Assembly (NCBI RefSeq): GCF_000745015.1
Contig: NZ_JQNA01000002.1
Coordinates: 4,712,001 to 4,776,000 of the forward strand
Direction: 5' to 3'
DNA from: Burkholderia sp. 9120
GTDB lineage: Bacteria; Pseudomonadota; Gammaproteobacteria; Burkholderiales; Burkholderiaceae
DNA: 64,000 bases
Shown here: positions 8,851 to 17,829 of the stretch, in pieces
How positions within the stretch are numbered: the stretch's first letter is position 1
Layout of the letters: every line of letters starts with the position of its first letter
Notes under the pieces: generated by a model
Told to the model about the DNA's origin: nothing
Seen by the model: only the letters and a program-made list of their open reading frames with translations
Databases searched by the model: none
Position numbers and translations under genes: made by a program

Positions 8851-9137
8851 ATCTGATCCCTTGTTTCGCTGATGTTTCGTGTTGTGTGGTTCCGCACGCG
8901 ACGGCCTTGCCTGGCAGCCTGCCGCCATGTGCCCGTACGGCTTCAGCCGCGAGCATACGCTGCCCGCTTTGTTTCCGCCGCCCTGTCTGCGGAGTTCGAC
9001 GACGCCCGGGCGTGATTGCGGGTATGCTTTTGCGAGCATCCGGCCGTCTCGCCGCGGCGCCAGCCGCGCGGGCGTGGCAGGCCATCAGCGGCAGGCCATC
9101 AGCGGCCCCGTCGCCGCATCCCGATCTGGAGAATCCG

Positions 9138-10724
9138 TTGAGCCAGCCCTCGTCCGCGCCTGCCTCGGCGTCACCGCCACCGCCCGCACCGCCACCGCCA
9201 CTTCAAGGTGGCCGACTCGTGCTGGCGACCATCGCCGTCGCGCTCGCCACGTTCATGAACGTGCTCGACACGTCGATCGCGAACGTTGCGATCCCAACCA
9301 TCTCCGGCAACCTCGGTGTCTCGGTCGATGAAGGCACTTGGGTCATCACCGTGTTCGCGGCGGCTAACGCCGTGTCGATTCCGCTGACCGGCTGGCTCAC
9401 GCAGCGCATCGGCCAGGTGAAGCTTTTTGTCGGCGCGATTCTGGCGTTCGTGCTCGCTTCGTGGTTGTGCGGCATTGCGCCGACGCTGCCTATCCTGCTG
9501 CTCGCGCGGATCTTCCAGGGCGCGGTGGCCGGCCCGTTGATTCCGTTGTCGCAAGCCATTCTGCTCGGCTCGTATCCGAAGGAGAAATCGTCGACCGCGC
9601 TCGCGCTATGGGCGATGACCGCGACCGTCGGCCCGATCGCGGGCCCGGCGCTTGGCGGCTGGATCACGGACAGTTATAGCTGGTCGTGGATCTTCTATAT
9701 CAACATTCCGGTCGGCATCTTTGCGGCCGGCGTGACGTGGATGATTTATCGCACGCGCGAGTCGCCCACCCGCAAGCCGCCTATCGACGTGGTGGGGCTC
9801 GGCCTGCTGATCACCTGGGTCGCGTCGCTGCAGATCATGCTCGACAAAGGCAAGGACCTCGACTGGTTTTCGTCGCCGGTGATCGTGATTCTCGGCATTA
9901 CCGCGCTGATCAGTTTCGCGTTCTTCCTCGTGTGGGAATTGACCGAAGAACATCCGATCGTCGACCTGAGGCTATTTCAGCAGCGCAATTTTCTCGGCGG
10001 CACGATTGCGATTTCGGTCGCGTATGGTGTGTTCTTCGGCAATCTCGTGCTGCTGCCGCAATGGATGCAGGAGTACCTGAACTACCGCTCGGTGGATGCC
10101 GGCCTCGTCACCGCGCCGCTCGGCATATTCGCGGTGCTGCTCGCGCCGGTCATGGGCCGTGTGCTGCCGCGCTCGGACGCGCGCGTGATCGCCACGCTGG
10201 CGTTTATCGGTTTTGCGATCGTGTTTTACATGCGCTCAAAATACGTGGTCGAAATCGATACGTGGCACCTGGTGCTGCCCACGCTGCTGCAAGGCATTCC
10301 GATGGCGCTGTTCTTCGTGCCGCTGACGTCGATCATTCTGTCCGGCCAGCCACCCAGCAAAATTCCGGCTGCCGCGGGTTTGTCGAACTTTGCGCGGGTG
10401 TTTTGCGGTGCGGTGGGGACGTCGATCGCGGGCAACGAGTGGAACAACCGCACGGTGCTGCATCATGAACGGCTCACCGAGCAGGCATCCGTCACCAACC
10501 CGGTGTTCAATCAGCAGATCGAATCCACGCAGACGCTACTGCATCTGAATACGCAATCGGCGCATGCGCTGTTCGATTTCACCGTCAACACGCAAGCGGC
10601 GATGATGGGCCTGAACGATATTTTCTTCGTGTCGGCGGTGATCTTCATTCTGATCATTCCGCTGATCTGGATCACGCGGCCGGCCAAGGGTGGCGGCGGT
10701 GCGGATGCGGCGGGCGCGCATTGA
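9138..10724 (+). CDS. DHA2 family MFS drug exporter (EmrB/QacA type)
   Basis: An inner-membrane proton antiporter of 528 residues with about 14 predicted membrane segments, the usual length for DHA2 exporters. The first segment holds the family signature FMNVLDTSIANVAIPTISG, and AMTATVGPIAGPALGGW is the exporter motif C region. A Pro/Ala-rich N-terminal tail precedes the first helix. The start is taken as TTG at 9138, with GGAG 6-10 bases upstream; the longer frame adds an implausible Arg/Pro-rich leader. No membrane-fusion (EmrA) or outer-membrane partner is adjacent, so it may use partners elsewhere. It converges with an AraC regulator 11 bases downstream. Confidence 0.9.
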   Translation: MSQPSSAPASASPPPPAPPPPLQGGRLVLATIAVALATFMNVLDTSIANVAIPTISGNLGVSVDEGTWVITVFAAANAVSIPLTGWLTQRIGQVKLFVGAILAFVLASWLCGIAPTLPILLLARIFQGAVAGPLIPLSQAILLGSYPKEKSSTALALWAMTATVGPIAGPALGGWITDSYSWSWIFYINIPVGIFAAGVTWMIYRTRESPTRKPPIDVVGLGLLITWVASLQIMLDKGKDLDWFSSPVIVILGITALISFAFFLVWELTEEHPIVDLRLFQQRNFLGGTIAISVAYGVFFGNLVLLPQWMQEYLNYRSVDAGLVTAPLGIFAVLLAPVMGRVLPRSDARVIATLAFIGFAIVFYMRSKYVVEIDTWHLVLPTLLQGIPMALFFVPLTSIILSGQPPSKIPAAAGLSNFARVFCGAVGTSIAGNEWNNRTVLHHERLTEQASVTNPVFNQQIESTQTLLHLNTQSAHALFDFTVNTQAAMMGLNDIFFVSAVIFILIIPLIWITRPAKGGGGADAAGAH

Positions 10725-10735
10725 GGGTGTGAGCG

Positions 10736-11491
10736 TCAACCCGAGCGGAAATAACGCGCCGGCGTGTCGCCGAAAACATCGCGGAACACCGCGATAAACG
10801 ACGACACGTCCTGATAGCCCACATCGAGCGCTACCTGCGTGACGCTCGCACCGGCGCCGAGATGTTCCAGCGCGACCAGCAAGCGCAACTGCTGACGCCA
10901 CTGACCGAAGGTCTGGCCCGTTTCCTTGACGAACAGACGCGCCGCCGTGCGCGCGGTCACGCCCGCGCTCGCGGCTAACTCGTCGAGTACCGCCGACACT
11001 GTCGGGTCGGCGTTCAACGCGTCGGCAATCTGCCGGATGCGCGGATCGCGCGGCCAGTTCAACCCGAGCGGCGCGGCGGGCACGCGCGCGAGGCGATCCA
11101 GCAGCACTTGCAGAAGGCGTTTGGCGGGCTCATCGTAGGGTTGGTCGTAGTGCAGTTCCGCGGCGGCGGTCAATAAAGCTTCCACCAATCGATCAGGCGC
11201 GATCGCGCCGCTTTGCGACGGTAGCGGCGCGGCGTCTTTGCCGGCGTACAGCGAAACAAACTGAACCGGACGGCTGGCGGACAGGCGGTGCATCACGTCG
11301 GGCATCATCCACACCGCGTGGCCGGGCGGCGCCACCCAACGTCCCGTTTCCGTGCGCACCGTCAGCACGCCTGCGCTGACGTGAATCAACCGCGCGCGCC
11401 GATACGCCCGCCAGGGTTCATCCAGCGCGTCATGGCGCTCGCTGACCACGAATGGCGTCGGCTCGACGAGGTCTGGATCGAAAGCTTCCAT
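10736..11491 (-). CDS. AraC family transcriptional regulator
   Basis: 251 residues. The N-terminal half is a cupin-like ligand domain (PPGHAVWMMPDVMHRL). The C-terminal half has the double helix-turn-helix of AraC/XylS proteins (AASAGVTARTAARLFVKETG, then TQVALDVGYQDVSSFIAVFR and FGDTPARYF). The ATG at 11491 is chosen from the start of the conserved N-terminal strand. It is divergent from glutaminase (160-base shared region) and convergent with the DHA2 exporter. Its targets are unknown; glsA and the exporter are the positional candidates. Confidence 0.9.
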   Translation of the reverse strand: MEAFDPDLVEPTPFVVSERHDALDEPWRAYRRARLIHVSAGVLTVRTETGRWVAPPGHAVWMMPDVMHRLSASRPVQFVSLYAGKDAAPLPSQSGAIAPDRLVEALLTAAAELHYDQPYDEPAKRLLQVLLDRLARVPAAPLGLNWPRDPRIRQIADALNADPTVSAVLDELAASAGVTARTAARLFVKETGQTFGQWRQQLRLLVALEHLGAGASVTQVALDVGYQDVSSFIAVFRDVFGDTPARYFRSG

Positions 11492-11651
11492 CAGGCGTCC
11501 GTTTTGCCCGGTTATGGGCGGAAAGGCAGCAAGATTAGCATAAGCCGTGCGACGGCCTACCCTACGCGTTTGCGACCTGGCCGCGCCTTCCACGCAGGTC
11601 CCACTTGGGCGCCCTTGCCAGTAGAATCGCGGCTTCAACGGTCCGAGCCCA

Positions 11652-12566
11652 ATGAACTACGCATCCATCCTCGAACAGATTCACCGCGATCTGCAGCCTT
11701 ATCTGGGCACCGGCAAGGTCGCCGATTACATTCCCGAACTCGCCAACGTCCGCGCCGACAGCTTCGGTATGGCGATCGTGACGACGTCGGGCGACGTGTT
11801 CCGCACCGGCGAAGCCGACACGCGCTTTTCGATTCAAAGCATCTCCAAGCTGTTCGCCTGCACGATGGCGTTCCGGCTACTCGGCGACGCGCTCTGGCAG
11901 CGCGTGGGACGCGAGCCGTCCGGCAACGCATTCAACTCGCTGGTGCAGCTCGAAGCCGAGCAAGGCAAACCGCGCAATCCGTTCATCAACGCTGGCGCCC
12001 TGGTCGTGACCGACGTGTTGTGCCGCCGTTTCGTGCAGGCCGAAACCGCGCTGGTCGAATTCATGCGACGGCTGACCGGCGAAACCGGCATCGACTACGA
12101 TTCGCGCGTCGCGCAATCGGAATTGCAGCACGCGCACCGCAACCGCGCGATGGCGCATTTCATGGCGAGCTTCGGCAACATGGAGATGCCGCCGGAGGTG
12201 GTGGTCGACGCTTACTGCCGTCAATGCGCGATCTCGATGAGTTGCGTCGAGCTCGCGAAAGCGGCGCTGTTCCTGACTAATCATGGCGTGGTGCCGGCTA
12301 CTGGCGAGCGGATTCTGGATACCAGTTCGGCCAAGCGGCTTTCCGCGTTGATGCTGACGTGCGGCACCTATGACGCGGCGGGCGATTTCGTCTATCGGGT
12401 CGGCTTGCCGGCGAAAAGTGGCGTAGGCGGCGGGATCGTGGCGGTGCTGCCGGGCGAGATGGCGGTGTGCGTGTGGTCGCCAGGGTTGGATAGCAATGGG
12501 AATTCGCTGGCGGGGGTGCTGGCGCTTGAGTGGTTGACCACGTTTACGGGGCAGTCGATTTTTTGA
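11652..12566 (+). CDS. glsA: Glutaminase
   Basis: Hydrolyses glutamine to glutamate and ammonia in the cytoplasm. The 304-residue length is typical. It is a serine-dependent beta-lactamase-like glutaminase: the SxxK pair (Ser63, Lys66 in QSISK) is present, with NPFINAGALV and YDSRVAQSE as family motifs, and a Gly-rich C-terminal segment GVGGGIVAVLPGEMA. It is divergent from the AraC regulator. A 9-bp stem (12551-12580) encloses the stop codon and may serve as a weak transcript end. Confidence 0.95.
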   Translation: MNYASILEQIHRDLQPYLGTGKVADYIPELANVRADSFGMAIVTTSGDVFRTGEADTRFSIQSISKLFACTMAFRLLGDALWQRVGREPSGNAFNSLVQLEAEQGKPRNPFINAGALVVTDVLCRRFVQAETALVEFMRRLTGETGIDYDSRVAQSELQHAHRNRAMAHFMASFGNMEMPPEVVVDAYCRQCAISMSCVELAKAALFLTNHGVVPATGERILDTSSAKRLSALMLTCGTYDAAGDFVYRVGLPAKSGVGGGIVAVLPGEMAVCVWSPGLDSNGNSLAGVLALEWLTTFTGQSIF

Positions 12567-12580
12567 TTTTTATCGACTGC
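12551..12580 (+). other. Hairpin enclosing the glsA stop codon
   Basis: GCAGTCGAT (12551-12559) pairs perfectly with ATCGACTGC (12572-12580), and the 12-base T-rich loop includes the TGA stop. No T run follows the stem, so termination by it is uncertain. Confidence 0.45.
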
Positions 12581-12960
12581 GTGGGGCGTGATCGGCTTCG
12601 CCATCACGCAACACGCTGTGGCGTTCGCTGTTTTATCTGGCGCGCTTCACCCGTTCCGCCAACATCCTCCGATCCCCTCGCGTTCGTTCATGTCGTCCTC
12701 GAACTCGGTGTAACCCGAGTTGAATCCATCTATTGTCTAAATGACGTGCCGGCTTTGCTACCTGGCGTCCAGTAGCACGCGCGCCGTCGACCTGCCCTGC
12801 CTCGCTCCCGCCGCTTACCACGAACACGTTCGTTGCCCCTGAATTTGTCGATACCACCCAAGCAAGCATTCCAGACCGCCTAAGCGATTTTTCGACGCAT
12901 AAGTGCCGCCTTTTCAATGACATTTCGTCATGTGACCGGAGCGGCGAACGGTCATATCGC
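12581..12960. other. Non-coding interval upstream of the padR locus
   Basis: About 380 bases with no convincing reading frame, repeat or RNA gene. The right end becomes AT-rich as it enters the padR promoter. Confidence 0.5.
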
Positions 12961-12971
12961 AAAAAAGATGT

Positions 12972-13000
12972 TTGACAAACTATCTTTAGATATATATCTT
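12972..13000 (+). promoter_or_regulatory. padR promoter
   Basis: A perfect TTGACA (12972-12977), a 17-base spacer and TATCTT (12995-13000) sit in an AT-rich island within GC-rich DNA, 36 bases before the ATG at 13036. The spacer and -10 carry overlapping inverted repeats (next entry). Confidence 0.65.
12981..12999. promoter_or_regulatory. Candidate PadR operator within the padR promoter
   Basis: Two overlapping inverted repeats occur: TATCT-TT-AGATA (12981-12992) and the perfect palindrome AGATATATATCT (12988-12999). They cover the spacer and -10 of the promoter, as expected for a self-repressing PadR regulator. Inferred from position and symmetry. Confidence 0.5.
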
Positions 13001-13035
13001 ACGATGCATCTTAAGACACAAACGGAGCGCCCAAG

Positions 13036-14109
13036 ATGCGTCATCATCACCGTTTTTCCCGTTCGCGCAGCGCGGACGACAGCATCCATACCGGCCCTGA
13101 ACGTGCGTCGCTGCATGCGCTGTGGCACGCGTTCACCCGCCAGCACCCTGAGTATCGCGGTGAACGTCGCGAAGGCGTCGAACGCCGCCACGGCGAGCGC
13201 GGCGAGCGCGGCGAGCGGCACGAGTTTCAACGCGATGCCGAAAGCCATGGGCGTCATCACGAGTTTCATCGCGACGAACGCAGCCATCGTGGCCATCACG
13301 CCTATGCTGATGAAGGCCACGGCCGCCACGACCGCCACGAGTCGCGCAGTGAAACCCACGGTCGCGGTCACACCCATGGTCACGGCCACGCCCACGGCCA
13401 CACCCACGGCCGCCGCGGCCACGACCGCCTCTCACTCCACGCGTTGTGGCACGCCGTCGGCGGCCACCATGAGCATCGCGGCGGCGGTCGTGGCGGCCGC
13501 TTCGGCGGAGGTGGTGGAGGTGGCGGCGGCGGTTTCAGCGGCGACGGCGACGGTTTCCCGCGCGGCCGCAAATTCAGCTCCGACGACCTGCAGTTGCTGC
13601 TGATGTCGTTGATCGAAGCGCAGCCGAGCCACGGCTACGAGCTGATCAAAGCGCTCGAAACGCGCTCGAACGGCTTCTACACACCGAGCCCCGGCATGGT
13701 CTATCCGGCGCTCACGTATCTGGAAGAACTCGGCTACGTGACGGTACAACTGGAAGGCAATCGCAAGCGCTACGAATTGTCGGACACGGGCCGCGACTAT
13801 CTGGCCGCCAACCGCGACCGCATCGACCTGATGCTCGCGAAGCTGAGCCATTTCGCCCGCAAGATGGATTCGGTGCGTCGCGCGTTTGCCGGCGAAGAAC
13901 CGGCCGACATCAGCGAAGGCGGCTGGCTGCCCGAGCTGACCGAAGCGCGGCGCAAGCTGAAGAACATGCTGGTGCTGCGTGGCAACGCGTCGGCCGACGA
14001 ACAGCGCCGCATCGCCGTGATTCTGATGCGCGCGGCGAGAGAAATTGAAAGCGACATCAAGCCCAGCAACGACAACAACGAGCAGAGCGGCGAACAGCCC
14101 ACCTCTTGA
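13036..14109 (+). CDS. PadR family regulator with long His-rich N-terminal domain (YqjI-like)
   Basis: 357 residues, much longer than a plain PadR protein. Residues 182-260 are the winged helix (LQLLLMSLIEAQPSHGYELI, then NGFYTPSPGMVYPALTYLEE). This is followed by a helical dimerisation tail. Residues 1-175 are rich in His, Arg and Gly (for example THGHGHAHGHTHG at 113-125) and end in a poly-Gly linker. The motif SLHALWHA occurs twice, at 25-32 and 133-140, bracketing the His-rich stretch. E. coli YqjI has a similar His/Cys-rich extension, binds nickel and represses yqjH. The next gene here is a YqjH-type protein, so metal-responsive repression is a reasonable inference. This copy relies on His rather than the Cys/His mix. 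GGAG precedes the ATG. Confidence 0.88.
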   Translation: MRHHHRFSRSRSADDSIHTGPERASLHALWHAFTRQHPEYRGERREGVERRHGERGERGERHEFQRDAESHGRHHEFHRDERSHRGHHAYADEGHGRHDRHESRSETHGRGHTHGHGHAHGHTHGRRGHDRLSLHALWHAVGGHHEHRGGGRGGRFGGGGGGGGGGFSGDGDGFPRGRKFSSDDLQLLLMSLIEAQPSHGYELIKALETRSNGFYTPSPGMVYPALTYLEELGYVTVQLEGNRKRYELSDTGRDYLAANRDRIDLMLAKLSHFARKMDSVRRAFAGEEPADISEGGWLPELTEARRKLKNMLVLRGNASADEQRRIAVILMRAAREIESDIKPSNDNNEQSGEQPTS

Positions 14110-14210
14110 GATCGCACCGCCCGTCCCCGCAATACGCTTGTCCCCGCGATCCCCGCGAGAAGCCGCCGCCCCCGTGCGCGCTCTCGCGTCAACCGACCCA
14201 CCGCAACCCT

Positions 14211-14316
14211 GTTGCATCGCACCGAATGAGCGCTGAAACGCTAATTCGAATCGATACAACCCGGTTGCATGGGACCCGAGGCAGCGCTGAAGTGCTAACC
14301 CGGGTCGACACAGGAG
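14211..14316 (+). repeat. Tandem 53-bp repeat between padR and the flavoprotein gene
   Basis: Two adjacent diverged copies, 14211-14263 and 14264-14316, both begin GTTGCAT and share AGCGCTGAA, GCTAA and TCGA(T/C)ACA. I count about 36 identities over 50 aligned positions. Each copy has a central palindromic element (ATTCGAAT in the first, CCCGGG in the second). The second copy ends in the AGGAG ribosome site of the next gene. A duplicated operator or structured leader is possible. Confidence 0.6.
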
Positions 14317-14325
14317 CAACCCTCT

Positions 14326-15153
14326 ATGCTGACCAATGATCACCGAGCCGACCTGACAGTCCAGCGCGTACGGCATCCCTTGAAGTTCCGTCTGCTGCAG
14401 GTCAAGCAGGTAAATGCGCTGACCCCGCACCTGATCCGCGTCACCTTCACGGGCGACGATCTGCACGACTTCGTCTCCGCTTCGTTCGACGACCACATCA
14501 AGGTGTTTTTCCCCGAACCCGGCGCGGACCGACCGGCGCTGCCGGAAGCCGGCCCCGACGGTCCGGTGTTCCCGGCCGGCCAGCCGCGTCCGACCGCGCG
14601 CGATTTCACGCCGCGCCGTTTCGACCGCGACGCGCGCGAGCTCGACATCGAATTCGCGATGCACGAAGCGGGCCCCGCCGCCACGTGGGCGGCGCAAGCC
14701 AAAGTCGGCCAGTATCTCGGCGTCGGCGGGCCACGCGGTTCGCTGGTGATTCCTACCGGCTTCGACTGGCATCTGCTGATCGGCGACGACACCGCCTTGC
14801 CGGCCATCGCTCGCCGCCTGGAGGAACTGCCGGCCGGCACGCGTGCCGCCGCCGTCATCGAAGTGGCCGATCCGTCCGCGCGCATCGAGTTCACCACCCG
14901 CGCCGAACTGCATCTGGTCTGGTGCTACCGCAACGAAACAGGTTATCGCGGCGAGCCGCTGCTGCAAGCGGTCCGCGAAATCTATCTGCCCGAAGACGGC
15001 GAAGGCTACGTGTGGGCCGCCGGCGAATCGGCGACGATGCGCGCGGTGCGCTATCACCTGTGCACCGAACGCGGCGTCGACAAATCGCGCATTCGCGCGG
15101 CCAGCTACTGGAAACAGGGCGCCGTGGCGGTTCACGAAAACCTTGATGACTGA
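14326..15153 (+). CDS. Siderophore-interacting protein (YqjH/ViuB-like NAD(P)H ferric reductase)
   Basis: A 275-residue cytoplasmic flavoprotein. The N-terminal FAD-binding barrel carries ARDFTPRRF, corresponding to the RxYTxR flavin motif, followed by VGGPRGS. The C-terminal NAD(P)H-binding SIP domain has WAAGESATMRAVRYHL and ends RAASYWKQG, both diagnostic. E. coli YqjH and Vibrio ViuB reduce ferric-siderophore complexes to release iron. The location directly after the YqjI-type PadR gene matches the E. coli pairing, though here both genes run in the same direction. AGGAG precedes the ATG by nine bases. No siderophore synthesis or receptor gene is in the window. Confidence 0.92.
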   Translation: MLTNDHRADLTVQRVRHPLKFRLLQVKQVNALTPHLIRVTFTGDDLHDFVSASFDDHIKVFFPEPGADRPALPEAGPDGPVFPAGQPRPTARDFTPRRFDRDARELDIEFAMHEAGPAATWAAQAKVGQYLGVGGPRGSLVIPTGFDWHLLIGDDTALPAIARRLEELPAGTRAAAVIEVADPSARIEFTTRAELHLVWCYRNETGYRGEPLLQAVREIYLPEDGEGYVWAAGESATMRAVRYHLCTERGVDKSRIRAASYWKQGAVAVHENLDD

Positions 15154-15240
15154 GCCAAAGCGCCGCGCGATAATTCGCACGGCGTTTCGGCATCGAGCGG
15201 CGCGTGTCGGACAACAACAACTACAACGAGGAATCATTCG

Positions 15241-16497
15241 ATGTATTCAATCAGCAGCAAACACGAGCGCCATCTGCTTTGGCTGCTCGCGCTGACGCAG
15301 TTCACCATCATCATGGACTTCATGGTGATGATGCCGCTCGGCCCGCAGATCATGCACACCTTCGCGATCACGCCGGCGGCATTCGCCACGGCCGTATCGG
15401 CGTATTCGTGGTGTTCGGGTCTGTCGGGGCTGTTCGCGGCAACCTATATCGACCGCTTCGACCGGCGTCGCCTGCTGCTCACCGTGTATGCGCTGTTCGC
15501 GCTGTCGAACCTCGCCTGCGCGCTCGCGAGCAGCTTTCCGCTGCTGCTGGCGGCACGGGCCTTTGCGGGCCTCACCGGCGGCGTACTGGGCTCGGTGATC
15601 ATGGCGATCGTCAGCGACGTGATTCCGGTGAATCGCCGCGGCGCCGCGACCGGCACGATCATGACGGCCTTCTCGCTCGCCGCGATTGCCGGCGTGCCGG
15701 CCGGCGTGATGCTGGGGGCGCACTTCAGTTGGGCCGCGCCGTTCTTTCTGCTGGTGGTGTTGTCGGTCGTGGTCTGGGTGGTCGCCCAGAAGCAGGTGCC
15801 GTCGCTTGCCGAGCATTTGAGCCGGCGTCCGCCGCCGCTCGCCGAAGTGCTGCCAGATCTGTGGCGGCTCCTGAGCAACCCACGCCACCTGAACGCGTTC
15901 GCGCTGACCCTCGTCATGATGGTCTCGCACATGCTGGTGATTCCGTTCATTTCGCCGGTGCTGGTCGCCAATCACGGTGTAGCGCCCGAGCAGTTGTCCT
16001 GGCTGTACATGGCGGGTGGCGCGGCGACGTTCTTCACGTCACGCCGGGTGGGCCGTCTCGCGGACCGCTACGGCACGCGGCGCGTATTCCGGGTCATGGC
16101 GGTGCTGTCGTTCCTGCCCGTGCTGTTTGTCACGCATCTGCCGGATTTGCCGTTCTACGGTTTGGTGCTATTTTTCCCGTTCTTCATGGTCCTGCTGTCC
16201 GGGCGGATGGTGCCGATGCAGGCGCTGTTGACCACCGTGCCCGAGCCCGCGCGGCGCGGCGCGTTCCTCAGTGCGAACAGCGCGATTCAGGCGCTGAGCA
16301 TGGGCTGCGGCGCGTGGTTCGGCGGCTTGATGTTGAGCAATTCGCCGACCGGCCGGATCGACGGATACGGCACCGTGGGCGTGGTCGCGGTAGCCATTGC
16401 GTCGATCGGTTTGTTCTGGGTCTCGCGCGTGCACGGCTCGAAACATAATGCACCGCCGCCCAGCGCGTTGCCGGTCGACGCGATCGGAGAAAGCTGA
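15241..16497 (+). CDS. MFS transporter (arabinose-efflux-like, 12 TM)
   Basis: 418 residues with about 12 hydrophobic segments. The loop after helix 2, YIDRFDRRRLLLT, is the MFS motif A (D-R-x-D-R-R type), and AGLTGGVLGSVIMAIVSDVI continues the N-terminal bundle. It is probably an efflux permease of the inner membrane. GAGGAA lies ahead of the ATG. It follows the siderophore-interacting protein gene after 87 bases on the same strand and may be transcribed with it. A role in exporting a metal chelate is only an inference from position. Confidence 0.88.
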   Translation: MYSISSKHERHLLWLLALTQFTIIMDFMVMMPLGPQIMHTFAITPAAFATAVSAYSWCSGLSGLFAATYIDRFDRRRLLLTVYALFALSNLACALASSFPLLLAARAFAGLTGGVLGSVIMAIVSDVIPVNRRGAATGTIMTAFSLAAIAGVPAGVMLGAHFSWAAPFFLLVVLSVVVWVVAQKQVPSLAEHLSRRPPPLAEVLPDLWRLLSNPRHLNAFALTLVMMVSHMLVIPFISPVLVANHGVAPEQLSWLYMAGGAATFFTSRRVGRLADRYGTRRVFRVMAVLSFLPVLFVTHLPDLPFYGLVLFFPFFMVLLSGRMVPMQALLTTVPEPARRGAFLSANSAIQALSMGCGAWFGGLMLSNSPTGRIDGYGTVGVVAVAIASIGLFWVSRVHGSKHNAPPPSALPVDAIGES

Positions 16498-16588
16498 TCT
16501 ACTGGCCGCTCCGCGTTTCTGGTCCAAAGCATCCAAAGCGTGGAGCGACTCGCTCACCCGGAAGAATCCACGAGACGCACGTACATCG

Positions 16589-17674
16589 TCAATCGGTTTT
16601 ACCCGTCAGCGCACGCCGCGCCGCTTCGCCTTCGGCACGCGAAGCCGAGTAGAAAACCCAGGCGCGGCCGATAATGATCTTCAGCATCGCGATCACCGGC
16701 ACGGCGAGAAAGATTCCCGCCACACCGCCGAGTTGATCGCCGGCCAGCAGGCCGACAATCACCAGAAACGGGCTGACCTCCACCCCTTCGCTCATCAGAT
16801 AAGGATTGAGCACGTAGTCCTGGAACAGCCGGTAGAGCACGATAAAAATCACCAGCCACAGCAGGTGCGGATAGCCGCTGAACACCGCCACCACCAGCGT
16901 GATCGCCACCGCACCTAGCGGTCCGGCGAACGGCACGAACTCCAGCAAACCCGCGCTCACCGCGAGCAGAAACGCGTAAGGCACGCCGAGCAGCGAGAAC
17001 GCGACGCCGTAGCAGATCAACGTAGCCAGCGACAGAAACAGCAACGCTCGCACGTACTTCGACAACAGCACGTTCAGATCCGTGACGATCTCCGCCCACA
17101 AAACACGATGCCGGTCCGTCAGCAACGCGAGACACGCGTCGCGCATTTGCGGGCCTTCCTTGATCAGCAGGAAGCTCAGAATCGGAATCAGCACGAGATA
17201 AATCAGGTTGCTTGCCGCATGCACGACGCCGAGGCCGACGCTGCGCGCCATCGGCACGGCCTTGTCGGAACCGGTCTCGATCTGGCTGCGCACGAAATCC
17301 ACGATCCGCTCGCGCAACGGCTCAAGGAAATGCGGCAACGGAAGACGATTGGGCACGTCCGACTTCATCAGCTCGGGCAGTTGCGCGAACAGATGGGAGG
17401 CCTGGTCCTGCAACTGAACGCCGAAGATCGAGCCGACCACCGCGATCACCGCGACCACCACGACGAACACCAGCGCGATCGACGCCACGCGCGGCACGCG
17501 CCGCGGCCGGATCCGCTCGACGAGATCGACCATCGGGTAAATCAGGTAGCTGAAGAAGACCGCGAACACGACCACCAGCACAGCGGACGAAGCGGTATAG
17601 ATAACAAACAGCAGCAGCGCGATCAGAAACGCGGTCCAGACTTTTCTGGCCGTGGAAACGTCGAATCCCAGCAT
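16589..17674 (-). CDS. AI-2E family transporter (PerM/TqsA type)
   Basis: A 361-residue integral membrane protein with about 7-8 hydrophobic segments. The PerM family pattern is clear: an early helix pair (SSAVLVVVFAVFFSYLIYP), a long cytosolic or periplasmic helical region, then LLGVPYAFLLAVSAGLLEFV, PFAGPLGA and FQDYVLNPYLMSEGVEV. Members include the TqsA autoinducer exporter and Na+/H+ antiporter-like proteins, so the substrate cannot be assigned. The ATG at 17674 is preceded by GAGGAAGG. It is convergent with the MFS gene and downstream of two small stress-protein genes on the same strand. Confidence 0.88.
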   Translation of the reverse strand: MLGFDVSTARKVWTAFLIALLLFVIYTASSAVLVVVFAVFFSYLIYPMVDLVERIRPRRVPRVASIALVFVVVVAVIAVVGSIFGVQLQDQASHLFAQLPELMKSDVPNRLPLPHFLEPLRERIVDFVRSQIETGSDKAVPMARSVGLGVVHAASNLIYLVLIPILSFLLIKEGPQMRDACLALLTDRHRVLWAEIVTDLNVLLSKYVRALLFLSLATLICYGVAFSLLGVPYAFLLAVSAGLLEFVPFAGPLGAVAITLVVAVFSGYPHLLWLVIFIVLYRLFQDYVLNPYLMSEGVEVSPFLVIVGLLAGDQLGGVAGIFLAVPVIAMLKIIIGRAWVFYSASRAEGEAARRALTGKTD

Positions 17675-17829
17675 GAACCTTCCTCGAATAGACGATGAGA
17701 TCCGGCGCCTCGAACGCGCCGGGAGCATCGGACAACCATCGGATCAATCAGGCACCGGCGGGGTTAAAACAGCGAAGCGTGCCGCGCGGCCGGTGCCGAA
17801 CGCATCGGACGGCGCGACACACGCAAGCG

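Noticed and set aside
12530..12775. A small open frame after glsA
   Set aside because: It overlaps the end of glsA, has no ribosome site and its product is unlike any family; treated as non-coding.
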